DNA from: Pleurostoma richardsiae
Taxonomy: Eukaryota; Ascomycota; Sordariomycetes; Calosphaeriales; Pleurostomataceae
Direction: 5' to 3'
Length of the DNA stretch: 64,000 nucleotides
Assembly: GCA_030052745.1 (NCBI GenBank)
Contig: JANBVO010000009.1
Span: 1-64,000 of the forward strand
A program made the translations under genes and the position numbers. The notes beneath the pieces were generated by a model. The model was not told the DNA's origin. It ran no database searches and worked only from the letters and a program-made list of their open reading frames with translations. Shown piece after piece: positions 23,435 to 37,339 of this stretch. Within the stretch, counting starts at the first letter, position 1; each line of letters opens with the position of its first letter.

Positions 23435-24165
23435 ATGACAGAAGTCTCCTTCGCCAGGTCCTTCTTGACGGCACTCGATTCCCGGCCGTCGAAGCTCTCC
23501 CCCGACCATGTCGAGGACCCCAGGAGCTACCCGGCGCGCTCGCCCGTGAGTTGGCCCTTTCACCCCCCACCTCCCAAACCCCCTACGGCCCTCCTGCCTC
23601 TCCCCAGGAGCTCACGCGCAGTCCTTACCAGTACATCCTTCCCCGCATGTCCAAGCCGATGAGCAAGCGCGTGCGCCTCGCCCCGGGCCAGGAGCGCAGC
23701 GTGACGGTGCGCGTCCGCTCCCTGCGCAACCCGCCCCTCGACGTGCGGCTCTCCTCGCAGCCCCTGAGCACCTCTCTCCTCGACGTCAAGGCCTCCGTCT
23801 CCGCCGAGACGGGCGTCCCCGTCGACAAGATCAAGCTGCTGCACAGCAAGAAGCCCGTGCCCGACAGCAAGATCCTGCGGGACCTCGTGCCCGAGGGCGA
23901 GTCGTCCCTCGAGCTGTCGGCCATGATCCTCGGGGGCGCGGCCGCGATGGCTAACCTGGCGGTGGGAAAGGCGGCTGGTGCTGCTAATGCTGGTGCAGCA
24001 ACAGCTCCTAACACCACTGCCCAGGGCCTCAGCGGCGAGGCGGTCCTGCAGACGGACCAGTTCTGGTCGGACCTCAGAGGGTTCCTGCTGCAGCGGATAC
24101 GGGACGAGAAGATCACCGAGGAGCTGTTTGCGCAGTTCCTATCCAGCTGGGAGTCCAAGCGGTGA
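23435..24165 (+). CDS. get5: Get5/Mdy2-like ubiquitin-domain protein
   Basis: Exons 23435-23545 and 23608-24165 give 222 residues. The N-terminus (MTEVSFARSFLTALDSRP) resembles the Get4-binding segment of Get5. The central ubiquitin-like domain runs from SVTVRVRSLRNPPLDVRL through VPVDKIKLLHSKKPV to LELSAMILGG. An Ala-rich linker follows, and then a C-terminal helical segment (FWSDLRGFLLQRIRDEKITEELFAQFLSSW) like the Get5 homodimerisation domain. Get5 works with Get4 and Sgt2 to hand tail-anchored proteins to Get3. Reading straight through the intron gives a longer frame that hides the real start. Confidence 0.85.
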
Positions 24166-24755
24166 TAAGAGACGGCACTTGGCTAGTACGGGGTGCTTGT
24201 AGGATCTACGACTTGTTGCGTCGTTCTTCGATTGTACGTGGCCAGCATACAAGGGTGGTCACGGCAGGAACGGGGAAAGCAGAAACCATGCGATGGCTGA
24301 CGGAGACTTGGGACCGGAACAGACAATCGTGTATCACAGCAAGGAGAGCAGTGCGTAGCAGGACGCGTGGCTCTGGCTTATCAGATTGACGCAAGACTCA
24401 TTCGATATGAGAGTAGAATGGAGTAAAGCGAGGTACACTCGAAATGGCATGATCAGAGAACAATCCCTCAAAAATCGGTAGAGAATTGGTAGCATCAGCA
24501 CTCCACTTAGCTACAGCAGGTAAATATGGCACCGGGTTCGATTTTATCATGGATGCACCAAAAGGAGAAGCCTACATGCCAGCATGGTTGCTATGGTATA
24601 GCGAAGGCCGGCGTCAATATGAAAATCTACCGCACCTCTGCCGCTCGGCCGAGGCCCGCCCTATGTCGCAACTCCTCTCCTGCTCTCGTGGAGCATTCGT
24701 GATCCGTCATGACCGTGTCGGCGTTCATCTATTATATCTCTTCCACCGCACAGGC
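24166..24755. other. Convergent intergenic region, Get5-like gene and cofilin
   Basis: 3' untranslated sequence of both genes; no supported gene and no AGGTACCT tract. Confidence 0.5.
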
Positions 24756-25584
24756 TTAGCCAGCCATGCCCTTGCTAACCTTGTTGAGGACAGAGTCGTA
24801 TTCGATGTCGTCGGGGTCGTTGGCCTGGAGCTCGACGGCGATACCGTTGAGGGCACGCTTCAGGGCATCCTTGGAAGAGGCGTACACCATTTTGGCCTTG
24901 ATGCCGGCATCGTCGGGGGACCAGGCAATGAATGTCAACTTGTTCCTGCAACAGGCTATCAGCATCACTGCGCGTTCTCGTTGCGGGGCTGGGAAGATCT
25001 GCACGTACCGGTCGCCCTCACCGGATGCAAGGCTGTACTGGAAGTCATAGACGGCATATCGCGGTCCCTTTCCGGTCGCACCCTGATGAAGTCGTCAGCG
25101 CCGCCGGACTAGCCGGTAACAACGCGCCGGGCTCTGCGTACCGTCTTAGAGGTCGTGGTGGCATTCAGCAGCTTCTCACGGAAGGTTTCCCAATCTCCAT
25201 CGGAGCTGGCCTCCTCGATAACAATCTCCTTGAGGTCATCCGAGAGTTTGAAAATGATGTACTTATACTTCTTGGCGAGCTTCAGATCGTTGTACTTGGA
25301 CACGCAGTCCGCTCCGACAGTTGCTCTGGGAAAGGAAGTATCGTCAGCATCTTGCATGAAGCTATGTCACGACTCGGCTATGATCTGGCGGATGGCCATT
25401 CATGGAATGATTGTTCTATTGCCGCCTTGTGGTGCGACGATGCAGGAGAGACAGGCGCGCAAGACTGGCACGGCGGGGCAATCGCCCGGAAAGCAGGAAG
25501 TACCAACCCAGATTGAGACTGGATAGAGCCGGAAGAGTCAGCGATAGCCGGAGAAGGATCTGTACAGATCTGACAACTTACCAT
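24756..25584 (-). CDS. cof1: Cofilin / ADF actin-severing protein
   Basis: Five exons: 25584-25582, 25518-25508, 25325-25142, 25082-25009 and 24945-24756, giving 153 residues. The first coding exon is only the ATG and the second is an 11-nt microexon, together reading MSQSG and joining to ATVGADCVSKYNDLKL. The ADF-homology domain follows with YKYIIFKLSDDLKEIVIE, RYAVYDFQYSL and RNKLTFIAWSPDDAGIKAKM plus YASSKDALKRAL, the actin-binding helix. Serine 2 and the early basic residues needed for actin binding are retained. The second intron starts with the unusual donor GTTGGT; I chose it because it alone restores the family N-terminus in frame. Cofilin severs and depolymerises F-actin at growing tips, rings and patches. 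Confidence 0.9.
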
Positions 25585-26595
25585 GATGCCTTGGTGCTCC
25601 GAGCTATGAGTTAAGTGGTGATTTCGGAAGGTCGGCGCTGCTGGTTACGAAGGGGTGATGACCTGGGCGGACACGACAAGATCAGCAATGATGGCATGGG
25701 AACAAGCCCCACAAGCGTTTTGGCGAGCGGAGGTGATTCGGCAAAAGACAGATCGCATACCGGTGGTGGTAGGAAACGGTCTTCAGGCCGGAACAGAGCA
25801 AGGCGTCGAAGGCTCGGCTGTGTGTGGTGGTTCTGGTGATAATGGCTCTTTTTGTGTCAATTCGCAAAGCGGGACGGCGTGGACGAGGTGGAGGAGATGA
25901 GAGGGGGTGAGAGGGGACAAGAGCATAAAAACAACCACAATGCAGCCTTGGTGGGGTCGTTGCTGAAGAGACATTCCCTGCTTTGGATCAGCACCACGTG
26001 ACCGCCTTTACGTACCTGTAGGTAAGGCAGGTAGGTAGGTAGGTAGGTACCTCAAGTAGCTAGCATCGAGGTATCCATCTATCTCTCCATCAAAGGCGGC
26101 GGCAAACCCTCGGCCACTGTGCCGCGAGCGTCTATCAGGTACCAACATTCACGCCATTGATCAGTGCCTAAGCGTTGCCGGCAGGCTGAGAGGCCCGTCC
26201 CTGCTTGCGTGTCTGTCGGGGTTGTCGCTGACTCCGGCTATCTCGGTGCCTGACGAAGTATGACAGGCAGCTATCCGTGTCTTGTTGGGGGGAGGGCACG
26301 AGGGCAGAAGACGACCAGACACCACACACGTATCGCTACCACTGTCCTCAGTTCTCGTTTCTCTGCCAGACTCTAGCTCGGCTCCTAGTGCGACCTCTCC
26401 ATGTCATCTTACTATTATACAAGGGGGGGGGAATATGTCTGGTATGAACACAGTGAGGCGAAAGAGGCAAGAGAGAGCGGGGAGAGAGAGCACATGTGTA
26501 CATGGCCGCCTGAAATCCAACATAACACCGAAGCCAAATGCCCCCGAGCCCAGTCGCTTTTGTTACAAGAAAGACCATACAGATTTAGCAGCATC
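25585..26595. promoter_or_regulatory. Cofilin upstream region and Hsp60 3' region, with AGGTA repeat
   Basis: No supported gene. A tandem ggtaggtaggtaggtaggtacct stretch lies at about 26028-26052, within a larger AGGTAC-rich tract at 26013-26072, upstream of cofilin. Confidence 0.45.
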
Positions 26596-28506
<1,911 letters not shown>

Positions 28507-28649
28507 CTTGGTGTGTGGTGTGTGTTCAAAACCTTTACTCGGGGAATCAATAAAGAAAGAAAGACGTGAACGAGATCAATTCTACACCCGGGAGGACTGC
28601 GCAGACGACTTCGGATGAAGAAAGGAAAACTTGGTGAGGCTTCGGGGAA

Positions 28650-28662
28650 GAAGCTTCAGAAA
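28650..28662 (-). promoter_or_regulatory. Probable heat-shock element upstream of Hsp60
   Basis: On the minus strand it reads TTTctGAAgcTTC: alternating nTTCn/nGAAn units, two perfect and one nearly so. It lies about 145 bp upstream of the Hsp60 start codon, where Hsf1 would be expected to bind. Confidence 0.5.
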
Positions 28663-28989
28663 AATTATCGGCGTTGCCATTCCCTCAGAGCCGAGCTCTC
28701 CAGCGCTAAGCGCTGTCGGGCTTAGCCTGTATTGACAGGTATATTCTACATCCTTCTGTGGGGTCTTGACGGGCGGACACGCTTCAATGCGGAGCTCACT
28801 CGGCAACGCCCCGGCCTTATGCCATCCACATCTACAAGTAGGTACCTAGGTATGTATCCGTACCTCGGACATCATCAACTCATCCACTATGCACGAACGG
28901 CTAAGATCCAGACACATTGTACCCTAATCAATGGAGTGATGCGCAATACATCCAGATGCATCCACGCGCTCTACCTATCTCGCCGTTCA

Positions 28990-30271
28990 TTACAGTAGTA
29001 GTCCCTTGCTCTGTAAGGCCTCGGTTGTCCAGTCCCAGAGTTTTCCTGCTAGGGCGGCATCCTCGGCAGCCGCACTCGGGGTGCCAATCTTAGCATATGG
29101 GACGACATAGGCGCCGGAGTTGGATCGAGTGAACTCGGGGCTGGCGACGGCAAACAGAGATGACAGAGCACCTTTGGCTTGTTCGTCAAGGATTCCGGCG
29201 CACCGCATCAACGGAGTCAGTATGCGGAGGATGGTCGGCGGGGCCATCGCCGTGGCCTGCTTGTTCAGCCCCCTGGCCGAGATGGTCGTTCATTAGCAGG
29301 CCGTCTTACACAAAGTCTAGAGCGACTTACGTGTCTATATGGCCCGGATGCACCGCTGCTGTCCAGATTTCTCCAGGCACACCTGGTCCGTCCGCATCAC
29401 CAGGGCCATATCTCTTGTTGAGCTGCTGTACGTGCAGTATATTGGCAAGCTTAGACTGCCCATAACGAGCCATGGAGCTCTCTTTCTCGAGATTGATGTC
29501 GTTGAATCTGATTCCTTCCTTGGGAGGATACCTACTGTGGCCATCAGAAGTAACATTGACAATGCGGACAGCACCAGGACCCTCGACCCTCGCCGTAGCC
29601 ATCAACAGCGGAAGAAGACGTTGAGTAAGGAGCCAATGTGAAACGTAATTTGTCTGCGACTTATTTCAGCTTGACACCCTTGTCTTATTGGAGCCAAATC
29701 GTGACGGCATGACCTTGCAACTTGAAGGGTGATGGGCTCGCCGAGACAGCTTCAAGCCCGTCTTACCTGGAACTGAATCTCGAAGTGGTCTTGAGTAACC
29801 AGATAGGGTATTCCCATGACCCCAGCGTTGTTGACAAGGCCATGGAGTTTGGACTCCGTCCTTCAGCACCCCCACAGTCAGCCGTCTCGAAAAGATCAAT
29901 GCCAATATGTCTTAGGCTAGAATCTAGGGTGATACCCACTGGAGCATCTGCCCAGCAGCAACCACAACACTCTCTAGGTTGGCGTGGTCGATGTGGACAA
30001 AGCGAATATCAGCAGCGGGAAACTCTCTGCGAATGTCTGCGATCGATGACAAAGCTTTGTCCGGGCTCCGGGCTCCCATGTACACTGTTGCTCCGCGGCC
30101 TGCTAAGCCAGCCACTGTTGCTTTACCACTTGATAGAGTCAGCATGACATGTCTGCAATCGGGTTACTCTCTGCAAGGGTTGACGTACATTCCAGCATTC
30201 CCGCCTGTGACGAGAAAGATTTTACCCGTCAAGTCCGGTAGGGTGTCCGGGTCAAACTTAGATGACGGCAT
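28990..30271 (-). CDS. Short-chain dehydrogenase/reductase
   Basis: Five exons: 30271-30189, 30128-29940, 29860-29767, 29653-29331 and 29272-28990, giving 323 residues. The Rossmann nucleotide motif TGGNAGIGKAT is restored only by splicing exon 1 to exon 2. NNAG (LHGLVNNAGVMG), the Ser-region VNVTSDGH and the catalytic YGQSK motif follow in order, and HPGHIDT matches the retinol-dehydrogenase-like branch of classical SDRs. ARSPDKA after the second strand suggests NADP(H) preference. Substrate is unknown. It is divergent from the Zn2Cys6 factor with 650 bp between starts, so co-regulation by that factor is possible but untested. Confidence 0.88.
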
Positions 30272-30922
30272 TTGGGAATGGCACTCCGTTGCTATACCGC
30301 CCAATGCGGAGATCTCTTCAATAACGAGAAGTGGGCTTCGGACTGCTGTGGTACAGGCTGAGAGACTCTAACAGAGCTTTCCATCTTCAGATTGCCGGGG
30401 AAGGTGCGAATCTTATAAGTGATACTCCGCCTTGATGAATCAGGAACCGTTTCGGTCACCATCTTGCTTGTCCGCGTTCGTCTTGCATTAATGCCTCCGG
30501 TGGTGGCGGCGGCGGCGGTGGTGGGGAATACGCAGTCGGGCTGCCGTCCGCTTCGAGGCCGCATGTGCCCGCAAATGTCCGCCCAGTAAGCCTCCGCCGC
30601 ACATGTTATGTTCCTCCAGGGCGGGGCTGCACCGTCCCGGTCTCACTCATCCTTGGATTGAGGATCCATCGGACTCTCCTGGACTGACATCTGCGTAATG
30701 CATTGACATAATCCACAGCACTGAAGAAGGTCTCGGAGACTTGCGAGTCTCCACATCAATACCCGAGAGGAAACTCGGACTAAGCAGTCCATCCCGCGAG
30801 GGACCACTGGCGAGCTACTGGCAGTGTCGCTCTGCAAGCCCGCATTCGGCTTCTAACTCAAATCCTCCCTCAGTCAGTCTGTGCCTTGCCACCCTGATGC
30901 CGACCTTGCCTGCGTGATTTCA
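30272..30922. promoter_or_regulatory. Divergent promoter region, dehydrogenase and Zn2Cys6 factor
   Basis: 651 bp between the two start codons; no supported gene. A CGG-rich stretch with ggcggcggcggcggtggtgg at about 30500-30520 contains several CGG half-sites of the kind bound by Zn2Cys6 proteins, but it is low complexity. Confidence 0.35.
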
Positions 30923-32926
30923 ATGGATGACGCGGAGAATCTCGCCCGCCAAGCTTGCCTGTCTTGCAGGAAACAGAAGCGCAAGTGCACCCGCGGGCTG
31001 CCTTCGTGCGAGCTCTGCCGGAGGAATAGGCGCCTGTGTGACTACCCGGCGGATGCACTACGGCCAAACCAGTCGTCGTCTTCTGGAGTGGAAGGGATTG
31101 TTGGTCTCCTACGCTGCTGTTAAGGTCGACGTTTGGGCTGATATCTTGCTCTCAGACGAACTGCTTCCCCGCTATCTTCTTCCTGGATTCGTATCTCTTT
31201 CAGAGGCGCAGATACTTCGTATCGATGCCGCAGGTTGCTCTTCCTCGGGAGTTTGCGGAGTTGCTCGACCCCGAATCAGGGCTGGAACAGCTCCTCGGGG
31301 TTTACTTCGAGACTGTTCATCCTCTCTTCCCAATCGGTACGTTAGTGGTGACAGGACTTAACCCAATTCGTTCATACAAGTACAACATGCATCCCCCCTC
31401 CCCTCCCCCGGGGGATCGCGCTCTACCCAAGTAACCCATCACAGGACCATGTTTATATGTGCACGGCCTTCAAACCGGCGAGCTTGCACCCCACGCCTCT
31501 TGTCCTTTGGTTAACACAGAACGTCCCAGTATCGAGATTCCGGTTAACCCAGGACGTAGCTGCCGGTGCAGATCCTGGGCCAGACAAGACCTTTCTCATG
31601 CTCACTATTAGACTGCTGGTCGAGAATGCTGCAGTCGACGAGACGGCGGCAGCATCCCTGTATAAAAAGGCTAAGCTGTGCTATTCCTACCTCGAGGCCA
31701 GTGGTGTCATTTCGCTTAGGGTTCTCCAGGGGCTGCTTCTCCTCAGCTACCACGAACTTGCAAACGCAATCTACCCGGCCGCGTATCTTACAGTCGGGGT
31801 ATGCGCGAGACTCGGTCATACCCTTGGCTATCATGATCGCAGAAATTCACCGCAACCATATTCCACATCAGGTACGGCACCCACTGCTTCCGACACCTGA
31901 CCGTTTCCTCCTAACGAACATCAAACAGTGTCTTGGAGAGAAGTTGAAGAGATCAGACGGACCTGGTGGGGTGTACTAGTCCTTGACAGGTACGTTTGTC
32001 AGGGGTACAGTGGTAGGTTGTGCCTGTTGACTCGCAAAATATCCAGATATGCGAGCCTTGGCTTGACTGGTCGTCCCTTTTCGCGCCAAGATGCGAAGCC
32101 TCTTGATCTGCTTCCCATGGATGAGAAGTCATGGGAAGACGGAGTAAGCTTCCGGGCACGTCCAATCATCGAGAGGTTTCGCTGATCTGCTAAGGAGCCT
32201 ACCGTCATCCCGTCGCTTGCCGTCTCAGCGGATGCTAGTCGTCCCGCCTCCTCTTTTACTCGAACATGTCAAGCTTCACATCTCCTGTCACGTGTACTAA
32301 AACATGTCAACGAGAAGCCGACGGACGTCCAGACATGGTACCAGGAGGCGCTCCAACTCCATGGCATCGTCCAGGCCTTCACCACTGCTGTTTCACAGGA
32401 GATGCGTGCGTTCGATCGGCAAGCAGACGGGACTTCCCTCTGTAGAAACCTCCTTCCCGCTCTGGGACTGTGCTATAGCACACAGCTAAGTCTGTACGAC
32501 GTCCACACATGTGCAGATGCCGATGACACTTCCGGGGTCGGGATCCCAGAGCAGCTGAGGATCCAGGATGTTTCTCTGAACGGTATGAAGTCGGTCTGCT
32601 TTGCTGTTGTCGAACTTGCTAGCAAGATTAAGGTCTTGCCGGGCCCTGAAGTCACATCCTCTGTTATCATCAGCCCGCTTGTCGCACATTGCTTATACGA
32701 GAGCGCAAAGAATGTGCTCTGGTATGCCCAAGAAACGGGGAAGACAGACTACGTGGCAGCTGCAACTGACATTCAGGATTGTTTACGGATGATAGGGGAG
32801 TCTTGGGCTGTGGGAAGTAAGAGCGCCTGCGCACGCTACGTGCCATTAGGACTACGGACGTATAGCTGACTTGTAACAGGTAGATATATCGAGATACTTA
32901 ACGAGGACGACTTACGCCTCCTATGA
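30923..32926 (+). CDS. Zn2Cys6 transcription factor with fungal-specific regulatory domain
   Basis: Seven exons (30923-31099, 31156-31336, 31572-31871, 31929-31989, 32047-32143, 32195-32816, 32880-32926) sum to 494 residues. Residues ~10-40 are the binuclear cluster: ACLSCRKQKRKCTRGLPSCELCRRNRRLC with all six Cys. The middle region shows CFPAIFFLDSYLFQRR, a block ending YFETVHPLFPI, the core GVISLRVLQGLLLLSYHELANAIYPAAYL and WREVEEIRRTWWGVLVLDRY, all typical of the fungal-specific regulatory domain. The first intron uses donor GTTGGT, and intron 2 (235 nt) is long; a small exon could be hidden there. Target genes unknown; the neighbouring dehydrogenase is an obvious candidate. Confidence 0.83.
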
Positions 32927-33930
32927 TCGATGTCTGGATGAGACTTGGCAAATATTGTTTATGCACTACTTTCTCTCGCGCCGGCCCGTTTTCGAGCCCG
33001 TTACCTGCCTTAAGAGATGACTCCCTTTCCCATAGCAGTGGATCGATATATTTCAGTCATCTTGGGAATGGGAAGCAGTATACGCCGCCCAATTGGCTGT
33101 CTACACATTATTGTTTGTCTTACGAAATCCTCCGAGAGTCCTGGGCAAGCCGCCGTCGCTGGGAAGGTCCTATAACCACGGGCAATATGAGGAGCCTGCG
33201 CTGCACGACCACAGAAACAGACCCGTGCCAGGGTGACATAGGGTTTGTCGTATCGAGACAGCATATCGAATCCGGTAGAAGTCTCTCAGCTAAAAGAGAA
33301 CTTTGGATGTTAATTAGTCCGGGCACTATCGTGGACCTAAGGTATGTGATGCTTTCTAGAGAAGGCAATCGTATAAGTAGGACTAGCTGGGCCTGTCCAG
33401 ATCCGAAGTCGACTTCTCTGTCATTATGCAATCACCTAGCCAGATATCCCTCCCAGGTTCAAGCATTCATCTTTCTATGTCCACTCTAGAATCATATCTG
33501 TCTTCGTGATACCGCCCTCCCAAAGACAGCCGTATCTATACGCACACCGGCCAGTGAGCCATCAGCCCGGAGGAGGGGTTGACAAGAGGCACCGTCTGGT
33601 TCACCGTACAGCCGGTAGCAATCCAGACCGCGAGGTCGAGAAAAGCAGTGATCCATATCGGCGACACCAAACAATCGATGCCTAGACCGGAAAAGATGTG
33701 TCGCCTTCAGGCACGTTGCCGGGCAGCAGGTGTTTGAATTTGTGGCCAGAGCTAGGCCATGGCAGCTAGGAAGAAACGAACAACACCGGTAACGCCCAGG
33801 TCCGAACCCTAGGATCAGTAGATTATGCAGCCGAATAGGTCGAGAGCTGAGAGTAGAGACTATGGCTCAATCCCGTCTTGCTCAGACAGTTGATTCAAAG
33901 CAAGATGGAAGCCCATTCAAACTGTCTCAA
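32927..33930. other. Convergent intergenic region, Zn2Cys6 factor and SANT gene A
   Basis: 1 kb. An open frame at 32923-33489 overlaps the factor's stop codon but has no recognisable protein character, and I do not accept it. No AGGTACCT tract. Confidence 0.4.
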
Positions 33931-35422
33931 TTAGCCGAGCCAGGTCGAATCGCCTTCATCGGCCGGAAGAACGCTCACCTCATTGTGTAACTCTTCATTC
34001 ATCTCGATTCTTTCGTCGTCGGCGCCGTCAAGGCCTGCTCCGCATAGGAGGTCGATATTGGACGCGCCAGAGCTAGGCTTATGCTTAGAGGAGCCACCCC
34101 GGTGACCTCGACGAGCTGGAAATGGAGTGGTGATGACGTCCTCGTAGTCCCTACGGGCACACCGATCAAGATTATCTGGAGCGTCTTTGACATCATTCGT
34201 TGAGGCCTGTGCAGGGTGGGCGCCTATTCCAGGGAGACTAAAAGCTGGGCTTCTGAAGACGGATACTTGACGAGCGGATTGGACGAATCCGGCATGTTTG
34301 ACTGAAGTGGGAGTTCTGGGCGCAATGTGCTGTGTTGACTGTCAGCATAAATATTCTGAAGAGTAAGAAGGCATGTCGGAGCTACGGAGAAGATGGTTGC
34401 CAGGGGTAAGATAGTAATGGTACAGTAAACCTCGGGTTTGTCAAGTAGTTCAGAGACACCTCACCTCGTATTGTATACATACCTCTTCAACGCCATCGTC
34501 CCCTTGCTTGGCGCTATCATCGCCACCGACTACATCGAATTCTCCATAAAGCTCGCTAGAGTAATCGTTGTCCTCCTCAACGTAGTTAATATTAATCTTA
34601 GTAGAGCGACTGGATCGACGCTTGACATTGGGGGTGGGCTTCGCTGCGGGGACATAGTCGGCATCGGAGTCCAGGTCAGCAGGGTCAGGAGACGCTTCCT
34701 TCTTGAATTTCAACTTTCTCGCAACGCCGCCCATGTTCTCGCGTTTGATGCTGGTTGGGATGTCCGGCCGGTCAATAGAGTCAGGAAGGTTGAACCTACG
34801 ATCATCCATGGGCTCGTCCCATCGGACAGGGCGAGTGCTGGCAGTGTCCTCTCCGGTTTCGTATCTCCGCACGTAGCCGCGGATGTTCTGATCCACCTGA
34901 ACGCGGGAGCCTGGCTTCTGGCAGATTGGAGGAACGAGATGGCCCTCAGCAACAAGCTGATGGCGGACTCGATTGAGGTGCTGTAGAACGGCGCCTCCAG
35001 ACGATCCTGGATGAAGTCGATGGGCGATATTGTCCCAGGGAAGCTCGACCTTGAATCGGGAGCACTCATACTGGATATGGAGGAGCAGCTTCTCAGTCAT
35101 GCGAGGCCCTAATATGGCAGGGTGAGTTTATGCGCATTGGCTAAACGCGCTGGGAGTAGCACCGAAGTGGCTTACGATTCCAAGTGATAAGATTACGGCC
35201 CTCGCAGCGGCCGTTCTTGGCGCGGTCGGCCGAATCCGGCAGAACGTGAGTGAAATTCCAATTCTCAGCAATTGACGCAGCGCGCGCCCGCTTTCCGCCA
35301 GAGGTTGGAGTGCTAGCAGAGATTGCCTCGGTAGGGGGGTGCAGGGGAGAAGAGGCGCGACGATGATGTGCCTCGGCGGCAGAGGTGCTAGCTTTCGCAG
35401 GAGTCGCTTTTGAAGAGCCCAT
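33931..35422 (-). CDS. SANT/Myb-like protein A (unknown function)
   Basis: Exons 35422-35176, 35108-34483 and 34329-33931 give 423 residues. The last exon has an open frame of 132 codons ending at 33931 but carries no early Met, so it is easily overlooked. After an 80-residue Ser/Ala-rich N-terminus, a compact helical module covers KLLLHIQYECSRFKVELPWDNIAHRL and GSSGGAVLQHLNRVRHQLVAEGHLVPP. Its Trp-Asp...HLNRVR pattern resembles the third helix of fungal SANT/Myb-like domains. The remainder is disordered and basic/acidic (KRRSSRSTK; SELYGEFDVV), with a SUMO-consensus-like IKRE. Probably a nuclear DNA-binding or chromatin protein, by resemblance only. It is the left end of the SANT/Myb-rich cluster. 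Confidence 0.75.
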
Positions 35423-37339
35423 GTTGACGACGATGTGAAAAATGACGAGGAAAGCCCTGCTGTCATTGAAGTTTAGATAATGTCAAGATCGAAGTGTGCA
35501 AGCTGAGAAACCCCGAGGCGCGGTAAGAACGGGTATCTGGGAAGGAATGGCGCTCGAATAGCAAGCTGACGGGAGACTCTGGGTCCCTTCCTCCTTCGAG
35601 AAGACTGCATGATAATTCAATAGGAAAATAGACAAGTAGATACACGTGTAGTTCGTGTAGGCGATGATCTTTCCTCTAGCCGATGAGCTGGCCTGGTGCG
35701 GGTTTGCAGACGTACCTTCGTAAAGAGAGCTGGTCAGACGTGGACGTGAAGCCTCAGAATTCAGGGCATATAATGCCTCGAGTATCTCCTCCTTGATTAA
35801 ACAGTGAGGGAATAGTGCTAGTTTGAAGGTGAGTCGAACTCTGCTAGAAGAAGACGAGAAGGCGGCGGTGCAGGTGAAGAAGGATAGAGGAGGGTTCGAA
35901 GAGAGGGAGGTGAGGAAGGATGTGAGCAGCAGCATCAGCAGCAGCAAACACGTTAGTAGGATACGAGACGCGTCCCACGCTAGTTTTACCTGCTTTCTTT
36001 CGCATAGCCTGGCCGCTAGGGCAACAAACTAGGGACGGGACTGGGAAAGCAGCTGGCAGACCGGATGAAGATGGTTCATGGCCTGTTTGTTATCTGGACC
36101 GAGAATCTTCGCCGGCGTGGCAGGTGCCTAATAGGGAGCCTATCCCATCTCTGAGGTCACTTGAACCATTCTAATCGCTCTGGACCAGTTACAAATCCCC
36201 TATCTTTCAGTACTTGCTGCTAGATATCTTGCGGGCTAGTTACGAGGATATTCGCCCCAGTCAACCAGCCTATATCGGCTTCATCTCCAGAGCACTTCTT
36301 TCAGGCACCTCCTTTGACACGCAGTCTTCAAAGAGGTTGATTCTACTCCCTAACCACGCCGTCCCATTGCCCGCCCATACAATGTATTTCCGTCAATTAC
36401 CATCAATCCAGACAAGTACACCTACACGACATCAACCGGAGCGAACGCCGCTTGGAAGAAATATTATTGCACATTCTTGGAATTTAAAGTCGAAATGAGA
36501 CCCAAGGCCTCCAGCTACATTGGATGGCAGACACGAAGAATTTAAGATAGGAAAAGAAAATCACAGCCAGGGACACGGCACAATTTACCGGGTGAAATTC
36601 CATCCCAATGCTCAGAGTTGGAATTCTAACTCTGTGTCACCTACTAGTGTCTATTAAATCATAGAGTAGGTATCTGCTTGCTCAGGGAGATCCTACAAGG
36701 CCTGGGTAGCGGACGGCGTCGAGTACTCGTCCGCGCGTATGGTACTTTCTACTGATTGGCGGTCCGTCGATGTTCGAACGAGCTTTTCGTGATCATCATG
36801 AGACTCGAGAGGTACAGCAGTGAGATGAGTGGGGTGCTTGGTCGGCTCAGCTCCGCAAAGTTACGGAGAGCAGGGGCTAGATCTATCGTCTTGGAGGTGG
36901 CGACGGAGTCGTTCATTGCGGCTCAATGGTTTGTCGTTGGGAAATGTGGGGCTCGGTGATTTTCCGGCTGCTGCCGAACGGGACCGGTCTGGGGGTTTCT
37001 GGGGCTTCCCCGCTTCCGAGGATTCTACGTATACACCAGGTGGGTACCTACCCTAGGTACCTCTGCGGTCCTCGACGTGACACACTGAGGAAGATAACAC
37101 AGACGGGAAGTAATTGTCGCAGGTGTGCTCCTCCACATGAGCCAGTATCAATTCATTGCTCGGCTCGATCTCATAGTCCCCATTGAAAAGCAATGACTGT
37201 ATCGAAGCGAATACCTAGACAGCAGTCTAGCAGTCTTGTCAGTCCGGCATGCCTTCAGCCATTCCCCTGCTAGGACAGCTCTCCACGTACCTCAAGGTCC
37301 ACACCAAGTCCAGCATAACTACCCGCCTGCATCATGCTA
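35423..37339. other. Gene-poor stretch between SANT genes A and B
   Basis: 1.9 kb. Open frames at 35483-35947 (minus) and 35823-36032 (plus) lack protein character. A gtgggtacctaccctaggtacct tract lies at about 37040-37063. Nothing else recognisable. Confidence 0.4.

Noticed and set aside
24486-25112. 208-codon plus-strand open frame
   Set aside because: Antisense to cofilin exons, which are certain. A GGTTCGA stretch at about 24536 recalled a tRNA B box, but there is no A box or cloverleaf.
32923-33489. 188-codon open frame overlapping the stop of the Zn2Cys6 factor
   Set aside because: No recognisable protein character or splice structure; starts inside the factor's last codons.
35483-36032. 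Overlapping open frames on both strands between SANT genes A and B
   Set aside because: Low-complexity Ser/Leu or Lys/Glu composition and no family motif; possibly leader sequence of gene A.
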